Shown here piece by piece: positions 1 through 6,539 of a stretch of DNA of 18,145 bases. The DNA comes from Lachnoclostridium sp. UBA7122 (lineage in GTDB: Bacteria > Bacillota > Clostridia > Lachnospirales > Lachnospiraceae), in the NCBI GenBank assembly GCA_002493085.1, contig DKXQ01000079.1:1-18145 (forward strand), written 5' to 3'. The notes under the pieces were generated by a model. That model ran no database searches, had not been told where the DNA came from, and was given only the letters and a program-made list of their open reading frames with translations. Made by a program: the position numbers and the translations under genes. Within the stretch, counting starts at the first letter, position 1, and each line of letters opens with the position of its first letter.

Positions 1-150
1 TGTAAGAACTTTGAAATTGTCATGCCAAAGTCAATATATGACATCATACTTAAAAAGTTGTACAATATATCTAAACTTTCATATACCCAGATAAAGTTAC
101 ACTATCGTGTAATTGTAAACAGCTTGAAAAAGTTGCAATATCTGATATAA
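1..150 (+). CDS. Possible C-terminal fragment of an unidentified protein
   Basis: Frame 1 is open from the window edge to a TAA at 148-150 and encodes 49 residues that end in SLKKLQYLI. The fragment is rich in Lys, Ile, Leu and Tyr and could be an amphipathic C-terminus. I do not recognise a family. Its stop codon lies inside the -10 element of the promoter for the next gene. That is possible for a real upstream gene, but it also fits a chance open frame in AT-rich DNA. The sequence left of the window would decide. Confidence 0.3.
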   Translation, partial: CKNFEIVMPKSIYDIILKKLYNISKLSYTQIKLHYRVIVNSLKKLQYLI

Positions 151-151
151 T
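124..151 (+). promoter_or_regulatory. Sigma-A-type promoter for the DUF4160 operon
   Basis: TTGAAA at 124-129 and TATAAT at 146-151 are separated by 16 nt. A TG at 143-144, one base before the -10, makes it an extended -10. The start codon of the DUF4160 gene lies about 30 nt downstream of the -10, after an AAGGAG ribosome binding site at 168-173. It is the only good promoter seen before the five-gene + strand block, so it may drive all of it. Confidence 0.6.
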
Positions 152-181
152 ATTGGTATGTAAGAAAAAGGAGTACAAAAA

Positions 182-442
182 ATGCCTGAAATATCATTAT
201 TTTATGGAATTAAAGTTACAATGTATTATGATGATCATAATCCGCCACATTTCCATGCAGAATATTCCAATTATAAAGCATCTGTGTTAATAGAAGATGG
301 AATTATTAGTGCAGGTTATCTTCCCAAAAGACAATTAAAGTTTGTTCTTGCATGGGCAGAATTGCATAAAGATGAGTTAATGCAAAATTGGGAATTAGCA
401 AAAGCAAATAAACCATTAAATAGAATTAATCCATTAATTTAA
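182..442 (+). CDS. DUF4160 domain protein
   Basis: This 86-residue protein matches the DUF4160 family across its length, from the N-terminal PEISLFYGI to the C-terminal pattern W58, H62, E65, L66, N69, W70. The hallmark is DDHNPPHFHAEY at residues 17-28, which has an HxxxHxH arrangement (H19, H23, H25) that could be a metal or catalytic site; that reading is inference. The family has no established biochemical function. It is often found beside a DUF2442 gene, as here, and such pairs have been suggested to be toxin-antitoxin-like. The start is supported by AAGGAG 8 nt upstream. The next gene begins 16 nt after the stop, so co-translation from one mRNA is likely. No signal peptide or membrane segment is seen, so it should be cytoplasmic. 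Confidence 0.9.
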   Translation: MPEISLFYGIKVTMYYDDHNPPHFHAEYSNYKASVLIEDGIISAGYLPKRQLKFVLAWAELHKDELMQNWELAKANKPLNRINPLI

Positions 443-458
443 TCAAGGTGGTGAAAAA

Positions 459-773
459 ATGAATCATAATTTAGATCCTAAATATTTTTATCCTGAAATA
501 TTTCAAGTTGTGGCTGGGGAAAATTATACAGTATATGCGTATGTGAACGATGGTTCAATTAGAAAAGTTGATATTAATCCATTTTTAATGGGAAATTGTG
601 GTGTATTTGAACCATTAAAGGATAAAGACGTATTTAAAAAAACAATAACAGTAATTGGCAACACTATTGCATGGGATTTGACTGGTGACCGGAATGAATA
701 TAATTGTATAGATATTGATCCATTCGTGGTTTTTGAAAGTCCTATTGTTACAGATATTCCAGAAAACATTTAG
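459..773 (+). CDS. DUF2442 domain protein
   Basis: This 104-residue protein fits the DUF2442 family. It has the VVAGENYTVYAYVNDGSIRKVDINPFL strand pattern near residues 18-44, split here only by its hydrophobic spacing, then GVFEPLKDKDVFK near 48-60 and an IAWD segment ahead of a terminal DIDP motif. It is somewhat longer than the usual 75-90 residues, with about 15 extra N-terminal residues and a short insertion (GDRNEYNC) before DIDP. Members are small cytoplasmic proteins of unknown role, usually encoded next to a DUF4160 gene. An AAGGTGGTG ribosome binding site ends 5 nt before the ATG. prmA starts 34 nt downstream with no terminator between them. Which partner, if either, is a toxin cannot be told from sequence. 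Confidence 0.85.
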   Translation: MNHNLDPKYFYPEIFQVVAGENYTVYAYVNDGSIRKVDINPFLMGNCGVFEPLKDKDVFKKTITVIGNTIAWDLTGDRNEYNCIDIDPFVVFESPIVTDIPENI

Positions 774-807
774 CATTTACATTTAAAAACAAAAATGGGG
801 AAGATTT

Positions 808-1851
808 ATGAATTGGGTAAAATACCAGCTATACACTACTACAGATTATGCAGAAACTATTGGCACAGTTCTCTGTGGTCTTGGCATAAACGGATATGAA
901 ATTACAGACCATGTGCCGCTTTCTGAAAAAGAAGAAAAACAGATGTATACGGATATTCCTGCTGATATGGGCTTTGATGATGGTTCTTCTGTCCTGACAT
1001 TTTATACAGAAGCTCCTGGCTGTCCAGGCAATGCATTTTTCAGCACAGGCTCTTCCCTGCGTGATGGAAGGCTTGAAGATACGCCACCTGTTTCTTCTCC
1101 TGATAAACTTATAGAAAATATAAAATCCCAGATTAAAAATCTTCAGAAATTTATCCCTGTGGATATGCCTGTTATTAAATATTCCATAGAAGATGATAGT
1201 AACTGGAAGGACAAGTGGAAGGAGAATTTTAAACCATTCCGGATTGCTGATAATATTATTATTAAACCTACATGGGAAAAAGTTCCTGATGACACAGTCA
1301 AAGATGATATTATAATAGAAATTGACCCAGGTTCTGCATTTGGCACTGGTACACACGAAACTACAAAACTGTGCCTGCTTTCACTTAAAGATTATATTAC
1401 GCCTGAAACAAAGATACTGGATGCAGGCTGTGGAAGCGGGATTCTTGCAATAAGCGCTCTGTTATGTGGTGCAAAGTCAGCCCTGTGTCTGGATATTGAC
1501 CCATCAGCCGTACAGGCCACTTTAGAAAATGCCAGAATTAACAATATAAATCCTGAAAGAATAAAAGCAATTCACGCCAATATCCTTGAAGATGAAGATA
1601 TTGTAAGAAAAAACTGTAATGGATGTTTTGATATTGCAGTTGCAAATATACTTGCGGATGTAATTATTCCACTTACAGAACATATTGGCAGATTTATTAA
1701 AAATGATGGTATTTTTATATCTTCTGGGATACTTGCAAAAAAAGCAGATGAAGTTGAAAAAGCGCTTATCAGAAATAACTTTAAGATATTAAAAAAACAT
1801 ACACTTGGTGAATGGGTATCATTTGCAGCTGCCATTTGGAAAAATTTTTAA
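808..1851 (+). CDS. prmA: Ribosomal protein L11 methyltransferase
   Basis: PrmA uses S-adenosylmethionine to trimethylate ribosomal protein L11 in the cytoplasm. The 347-residue protein has the PrmA signature EIDPGSAFGTGTHETT (about 171-186), the SAM-binding loop LDAGCGSG (204-211), the acidic end of the next strand at LDIDP (228-232), and VANIL (278-282), the position where related enzymes have NPPF/Y. Residues 1-165 form the L11-recognition region. They include an insertion around residues 50-100 that makes the protein longer than the usual 290-320 residues, which I recall as common in clostridial PrmA. GGGGAAG lies 4 nt before the ATG. In many Firmicutes prmA sits between dnaJ and rsmE; here it lies between DUF2442 and restriction-modification genes, which is unusual. 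Confidence 0.96.
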   Translation: MNWVKYQLYTTTDYAETIGTVLCGLGINGYEITDHVPLSEKEEKQMYTDIPADMGFDDGSSVLTFYTEAPGCPGNAFFSTGSSLRDGRLEDTPPVSSPDKLIENIKSQIKNLQKFIPVDMPVIKYSIEDDSNWKDKWKENFKPFRIADNIIIKPTWEKVPDDTVKDDIIIEIDPGSAFGTGTHETTKLCLLSLKDYITPETKILDAGCGSGILAISALLCGAKSALCLDIDPSAVQATLENARINNINPERIKAIHANILEDEDIVRKNCNGCFDIAVANILADVIIPLTEHIGRFIKNDGIFISSGILAKKADEVEKALIRNNFKILKKHTLGEWVSFAAAIWKNF

Positions 1852-1869
1852 AGTTAGGAGATATTTATT

Positions 1870-2526
1870 ATGAAACCAATATTGACCATAAATGAACTTA
1901 TAGAATCTGCAAGATTATTTTGTGAAACCGGAAGCAAAGAAAATCACGTTGAACTTATAGGCATCACAGATGGAAAAGCCGTTGGAACATATGTTGAACA
2001 CAAGTTTCAGCAGTTCCTCCAGTCCCAGTATATTGTTGAGATTGGAAATAGTGCAAAAGGTATCGATTTGCCTGGTGCTGGAATTCAGACAGATATAAAG
2101 GTTACATCTATTACACAGCCACAATCAAGTTGTCCGTTCAAAAATGCGCGTCAAAAGATTTTTGGATTGGGTTATAATTTACTGGTGTTTGTGTATGATA
2201 AGCAGGACACATACAATTCTTGCACTTTACACTTTACTCATTGTACTTTTATTGATAAAGAAAGAACCGCTGATTTTACGATTACAAGGCGTTTACGGGA
2301 AATGATAAATGATGGTGCGGACAGGGAAGATGTCATAGGATTTTTACAGGATAAAAATGTTCCTGGTGACGAAATTGTATATAATGACCTTGCAGATGAA
2401 ATATTTGATTATTTACCTGAACAGGGATATTTAACTATCAGTAACGCTTTGCAATGGCGGTTGCAATATGCCAGGGTTATTTCTTTAGATAATAGTGTGT
2501 CAGGAATCATAAACTATGAGTGGTAA
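1870..2526 (+). CDS. Type II restriction endonuclease-like protein (PD-(D/E)XK)
   Basis: This 218-residue protein has a PD-(D/E)XK nuclease core. GTYVEHKFQ at 39-47 supplies a helix Glu (E43). GIDLP at 64-68 supplies D66. TDIKVTS at 74-80 supplies the D75-x-K77 pair, followed by the conserved-looking QPQSSCPF at 83-90 and a hydrophobic strand LLVFVYD. These residues would bind Mg2+ and cut DNA; this is inferred from the motif. The next gene is a DNA methyltransferase whose start overlaps this stop by 11 nt, strongly suggesting a restriction-modification pair with coupled translation. AGGAG lies 9 nt before the ATG and 18 nt separate it from prmA. Recognition sequence and cleavage pattern cannot be predicted. 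No controller (C) protein gene is visible nearby. Confidence 0.75.
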   Translation: MKPILTINELIESARLFCETGSKENHVELIGITDGKAVGTYVEHKFQQFLQSQYIVEIGNSAKGIDLPGAGIQTDIKVTSITQPQSSCPFKNARQKIFGLGYNLLVFVYDKQDTYNSCTLHFTHCTFIDKERTADFTITRRLREMINDGADREDVIGFLQDKNVPGDEIVYNDLADEIFDYLPEQGYLTISNALQWRLQYARVISLDNSVSGIINYEW

Positions 2527-4012
2527 ACGTGAATATGGTGACTATCAAACTCCTGTTCACTTCGCTGAAAAAGTGTGTCTGTATTTAAAATATTACCGCC
2601 ATATAGAACCATCTGCAATAGTTGAACCAACATGTGGATTAGGCAGCTTTGTTCAAAGCAGTCTGATGTTTGATGCTAAAGAGTATTATGGAATAGAGAT
2701 AAATCCAAAATATTGTCAGATTTGTAAAGATAAAATCAAGGATAGCAGAGTAAGAATAATCAATTCTGATTTTTTTTCTTTTTCTTCAAAATCTTTGATA
2801 AAGAATAAATCACAGATACTTATTATTGGAAATCCGCCATGGGTTACAAACAGCACTTTATCTGCTCTTGCCTCAGATAATTTACCAGTAAAAACTAATT
2901 TCAAAGGTTTAAAAGGTATTGATGCAATTACAGGCACAAGTAATTTTGACATTTGTGAATACATTATTTTACAGCTAATTAACGAATACAGGGATACAAA
3001 TACAATCATTACTATGCTTTGTAAAACGTCCGTTGCGAGAAATGTGTTTAAGGAATTAAAAAGAAATTATATTGCCTTTGAATCCTGTGATATATTAGAG
3101 TTTGATGCATCGAAAGTATTCGGAATTAAAGCAAGTGCTTGTGTTTTGTTCATACAACTTTCTGATAAAGATATTTCACCAGATGAATGTAATGTTTATG
3201 ATTTTGAAAATCCGTCAATGATTAAATCACAATTTGGGTTCTATAATAATCAATTTTATAGCAATTTGAATACCCTGACAGAAAACTTTGATGGCCGGTG
3301 TTGCTTTGAATGGCGTCAAGGAGTAAAACATGATTGTTCTAAAGTGATGGAATTGATACTGTGTAATGATGCTTTACAAAATGGAAAAAAAGAAACAGTT
3401 CAGATTGAAACAGATATTATATTTCCACTTGTAAAAAGCAGCATGTTTAAAGCACCTGTTCTTCATGAATTTTCAAAATTTGTGATTGTAACTCAAAGAA
3501 AAGCCCATGAGGAAACAGGACATCTTGAGTTTGAAGTGCCTAGGACATGGAAATATTTAAATGATAACAGAGAACTTTTTGAATGTCGGAAGAGTTCTAT
3601 ATATCGTGGTGCACCACCCTTTTCTATGTTTGGTGTTGGTGACTATTCTTATTCGCGGTATAAAGTAGGAGTAAGCGGCTTTTACAAGCAGCCTTTATTC
3701 TCTGTTTTATACTCAGATGATGGAAAACCTGTTATGACAGACGATACAAGCTATTTTTTATGTTTTGGCAGCTTTGACATGGCATATGTTGCCATGCTTT
3801 TGCTGAATTCGAAAAAAGTACAAAAATTTTTAACAAGTATCGCTTTTCTTGATGCTAAAAGACCATATACAAAGAAAATTCTTGAACGTATTGATTTTAA
3901 GAAAATAATAGATTGTTTATCTATCGATGAACTTAAACAAACAGAACAGGATTTGTATTTAGCCAGTTATGTTACTAATTCTATGTATGATGATTTTAGA
4001 GCTTTGATTTAA
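2516..4012 (+). CDS. Type II DNA adenine methyltransferase, gamma-class order
   Basis: This 498-residue protein carries motifs in the gamma order. GDYQTPVHFAEKV at about 8-20 is motif X-like. VEPTCGLGSF (36-45) is the SAM-binding motif I. IGNPPW (104-109) is catalytic motif IV of amino-methyltransferases, most often N6-adenine in this class. Residues from about 230 onward form a long target-recognition region with an APPFSMFGVGDYSYS motif near 364-378. The enzyme should protect host DNA from the nuclease encoded just upstream. The ATG lies inside the last codons of that gene, with AGGA 10 nt upstream. Placing the nuclease first is not the safest order for establishment in a new host, so timing may depend on coupling or on maternal methylation. 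Target specificity is unknown. Confidence 0.88.
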   Translation: MSGKREYGDYQTPVHFAEKVCLYLKYYRHIEPSAIVEPTCGLGSFVQSSLMFDAKEYYGIEINPKYCQICKDKIKDSRVRIINSDFFSFSSKSLIKNKSQILIIGNPPWVTNSTLSALASDNLPVKTNFKGLKGIDAITGTSNFDICEYIILQLINEYRDTNTIITMLCKTSVARNVFKELKRNYIAFESCDILEFDASKVFGIKASACVLFIQLSDKDISPDECNVYDFENPSMIKSQFGFYNNQFYSNLNTLTENFDGRCCFEWRQGVKHDCSKVMELILCNDALQNGKKETVQIETDIIFPLVKSSMFKAPVLHEFSKFVIVTQRKAHEETGHLEFEVPRTWKYLNDNRELFECRKSSIYRGAPPFSMFGVGDYSYSRYKVGVSGFYKQPLFSVLYSDDGKPVMTDDTSYFLCFGSFDMAYVAMLLLNSKKVQKFLTSIAFLDAKRPYTKKILERIDFKKIIDCLSIDELKQTEQDLYLASYVTNSMYDDFRALI

Positions 4013-4023
4013 ATTGGGAAAAT

Positions 4024-4050
4024 AAAACCACCAGTTTAACTGGTGGTTTT
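4024..4050. terminator. Bidirectional terminator between the methyltransferase and secDF
   Basis: A 13-bp perfect inverted repeat (4024-4036 and 4038-4050, arms AAAACCACCAGTT and its complement) lies 11 nt after the methyltransferase stop. The + strand arm ends in TTTT followed by ATT. The - strand copy ends in TTTTATTTT. It can therefore stop both the + strand operon and the convergent secDF transcript. Confidence 0.88.
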
Positions 4051-4056
4051 ATTAAA

Positions 4057-4107
4057 CTCTGTTCATTACTATTCACGGTCTATGCCGTTCATAGTAACCT
4101 CTGTTCA
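4057..4107. repeat. 32-bp imperfect palindrome flanked by 9-bp direct repeats
   Basis: The arms TTACTAT (4066-4072) and ATAGTAA (4091-4097) pair, then a symmetric TC/TC mismatch, then ACGG (4075-4078) with CCGT (4085-4088) around a 6-nt loop. CTCTGTTCA occurs directly on both sides at 4057-4065 and 4099-4107. No T-run follows on either strand, so it is not a typical terminator. It could be a dispersed intergenic palindrome or a very small mobile-element remnant with target duplication; both are inference. Confidence 0.6.
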
Positions 4108-4124
4108 ACATTAGTACACTTTTA

Positions 4125-6359
4125 TTATGCCTTTTTCATTGACACTGCTTTACTTCCTGCTGTTACTTTCTTCTTTGATGCAGCTTTTTTAATTGTATAC
4201 CAAAGTGTACCTGTTATACAAACTGATGAATATGCACCACATATTATACCTGCGAGCAGAGGTATTGCAAAATCCCTTACTGAATCTACACCAAGTATTG
4301 CAAGCATAACTACCATAAAGAAAGTTGTAAGCGATGTATTGATGCTTCGTGATAATGTCTGTGTGATACTGTCATTAACTACATCTGTCAGTGCTTCACT
4401 GCTTGTACGTGTACCAAGATTTTCACGTATACGGTCAAATATTACGATTGTTGCATTAATTGAATAACCTACAATCGTAAGCATACATGCTATAAATGTA
4501 TTGCCGACTGAAATCCTTGCAGCAGCATACACAAGGAGTACACAGACTACATCGTGTAAAAGGGCAAGCACTGCACTTCCTGCAAATATAATATCTTTAA
4601 ACCTGAACCAGATGTAAATTAACATGCATATTGCTGCTATTATTACTGCTACAACAGCATCTGATTTCATTTCATCAGATACAGATGCACTAATGCTCTG
4701 GATTTGTATACTGTCTTCTTCTATACTGTATTTTGAAGAAATAGTTGAAGTAAGGTTTTTACGCTGTTCTTCTGAAAGCTCAACTGTCTTGACTGTAAGC
4801 TCGTTAGCACCTGCGACCTCTGCTATAACAACATCATTAGAGCCGCTTACGTCCATAAAGATTTTTTCTATTTCTTTCTTAAAATCTGCATCAATTTTCT
4901 GGCTGTCACTAAATGGGATGTCATAAGTTGTACCACCCATAAAGTCAAGACCATAATTAAGTATATATCCGCTTCTTGCATTATTTACTACAAGCATTAC
5001 TATGCATAAAACAATCATAATACCTGAAATTGCAAAGAATTTAGCTTTATTTTTGATAAATCCAATCTGTTTTCTTTCTTTCTCAACACCAAAGTACTTA
5101 ACATCATCTATACCCAGTGAATACATTGCATTAAGTATCAGTTTTGTAATAACAAGCGATGTAAACATTGAAAGTATAATACCCATTGCAAGAGTAGTTG
5201 CAAATCCTTTTACAGTACCAGAACCTTTAACATATAATACTACAGCGGCAATAAGTGTTGTTACATTGCCATCTACAATAGCTGAAAGCGCCTTGTCAAA
5301 TCCAAGTTTTATACTTGACTGCACAGATTTGCCTTTTCTGAGTTCTTCCTTAATACGTGTAAATATAATAACATTAGCATCAACTGCCATACCTATATTA
5401 AGTATTATACCTGCTACACCTGGAAGTGTAAGTGTTATATCAAGGACATTAAGTGCTACAACCATTACTACAAGATAAAATACCAGTGCAAGTGACGCAG
5501 CAACACCTGGCAGCCTGTAAAGCACAATCATAAAAAGTACAACAAGGGCAAAGCCGATAGCACCTGCCATAAGGCTTGTATTAATTGCATCCTGTCCTAA
5601 CTGTGCGCCTACTACCTGTGACTGGATTTCCTTAAGCTCAACTGGAAGCGCACCTATACGTATCATAGACGCAAGATCATCAGCTTCTGCATACGTAGTA
5701 AAACTTCCTGAGATAACAGCGTGTCCATCTGATATTTCATCCTGTACTCTCGGAGCTGAAAGCACCTTGCCATCGTATATTATATAAATCTGCTTCTTTG
5801 AAGGGGCAGCTATTGCAGTTGCATCTGCAAATCTTTTCTTTCCTTTTTCATTAAATGTCAGTTCAACAACATATTCTTTATTTTTTGTAACCTGGTCCTG
5901 CTGTGTTCCTGCCTTAGCATTTTTAATATGTTTACCTGTACATACAGTTTTTGTATACTGTGGATTATTATTGTCATCAAATGTAATATCATCTGCTGCA
6001 ACAAAATCAAGAGAGCCCTCTTTTCCTAAAGATTCAAGAACTTCGTCTGCATTTTCAACACCAGGTATATCTATTGATATACGGTTATTGCCTTCCTGGA
6101 CTACTGATGATTCTGTGCTGTACACCTCAGCACGGTCCTGCATCATGGCAATAGTGTCACTCATCTCTGTATCAGTTGGATTATCCTTAACAGTCTGGTA
6201 TGTAATGCTTACACCACCTGCAAGGTCCAGACCAAGCTTAATATTGCGGGCACTGCCCCTGTGCGAATCAGAAAAACCAACTAAAGCTGTAAAAGCACAT
6301 AGCCCGGTCACTGCAAGAATAATAAACAGATGCAGCAGCCCTTTTTTCTTGTTCTTCAT
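4125..6359 (-). CDS. secDF: Protein translocase subunit SecDF (fused SecD-SecF)
   Basis: SecDF is an inner-membrane RND-type accessory of the Sec translocon that helps pull exported proteins out, using the proton motive force. The SecD half (1-415) has TM1 at about 8-28, LGLDLAGG (42-49), a periplasmic P1 region and TLPGVAGIILNIGMAVDANVIIF (split around 311-333) with D328 kept. The SecF half (440-744) has YGLDFMGGTTYD (469-480), GYSINAT (631-637), FDRIREN and LSRSINTSLTT (669-679). The family motif is GYSINDT, so Asp is replaced by Ala at 636; the codon GCA is unambiguous. Length is normal for a fusion. AAGGAG lies 8 nt before the ATG. It follows rpoC but has its own promoter. The Lys-rich C-terminus is cytoplasmic. 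Confidence 0.96.
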   Translation of the reverse strand: MKNKKKGLLHLFIILAVTGLCAFTALVGFSDSHRGSARNIKLGLDLAGGVSITYQTVKDNPTDTEMSDTIAMMQDRAEVYSTESSVVQEGNNRISIDIPGVENADEVLESLGKEGSLDFVAADDITFDDNNNPQYTKTVCTGKHIKNAKAGTQQDQVTKNKEYVVELTFNEKGKKRFADATAIAAPSKKQIYIIYDGKVLSAPRVQDEISDGHAVISGSFTTYAEADDLASMIRIGALPVELKEIQSQVVGAQLGQDAINTSLMAGAIGFALVVLFMIVLYRLPGVAASLALVFYLVVMVVALNVLDITLTLPGVAGIILNIGMAVDANVIIFTRIKEELRKGKSVQSSIKLGFDKALSAIVDGNVTTLIAAVVLYVKGSGTVKGFATTLAMGIILSMFTSLVITKLILNAMYSLGIDDVKYFGVEKERKQIGFIKNKAKFFAISGIMIVLCIVMLVVNNARSGYILNYGLDFMGGTTYDIPFSDSQKIDADFKKEIEKIFMDVSGSNDVVIAEVAGANELTVKTVELSEEQRKNLTSTISSKYSIEEDSIQIQSISASVSDEMKSDAVVAVIIAAICMLIYIWFRFKDIIFAGSAVLALLHDVVCVLLVYAAARISVGNTFIACMLTIVGYSINATIVIFDRIRENLGTRTSSEALTDVVNDSITQTLSRSINTSLTTFFMVVMLAILGVDSVRDFAIPLLAGIICGAYSSVCITGTLWYTIKKAASKKKVTAGSKAVSMKKA

Positions 6360-6438
6360 TTTAAAATCTCCTTTTTCTATTTTTGATAAAGCCTATCTTA
6401 TAATTGTCCATTATAGCCAAAAATCCACATCAGAAGTC

Positions 6439-6468
6439 ATTATAGCATAGCTGCCAGTAAGTTTGCAA
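6439..6468 (-). promoter_or_regulatory. Extended -10 promoter for secDF
   Basis: On the - strand TTGCAA (6463-6468) and a perfect TATAAT (6439-6444) are 18 nt apart, with TGC directly before the -10. It lies just downstream of the rpoC terminator and about 80 nt before the secDF start codon. A second TATAAT at 6410-6415 has no good -35. This makes secDF a separate transcription unit. Confidence 0.6.
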
Positions 6469-6469
6469 G

Positions 6470-6517
6470 TATAAAAAAACTGGCAAACCCAGAAGAAATC
6501 AAAATATTTCTTCTGGG
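6470..6517 (-). terminator. Intrinsic terminator of rpoC
   Basis: On the - strand a 12-bp perfect stem (6506-6517 with 6488-6499, arm CCCAGAAGAAAT) closes a 6-nt loop and begins 22 nt after the rpoC stop. It is followed by TTT and, five bases later, a run of seven T at about 6473-6479. The T-rich tail is on the - strand side only. Confidence 0.8.
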
Positions 6518-6539
6518 CTCATGCTGTCTGCCGTTGCTA

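Noticed and set aside
30..42. Short palindrome GTCAATATATGAC near the left edge
   Set aside because: It is short and AT-rich, lies inside the possible upstream frame, and has no second copy near a promoter, so it is not supported as an operator.
829..1356. 175-codon open frame on the - strand
   Set aside because: It is antisense to prmA, has a low-complexity Phe-rich composition and matches no family. The + strand has clear PrmA motifs.
6451..6480. Second hairpin GCCAGT/ACTGGC after the rpoC terminator
   Set aside because: The arms are only 6 bp with a long loop that contains the secDF -35. It is probably incidental to the terminator tail.
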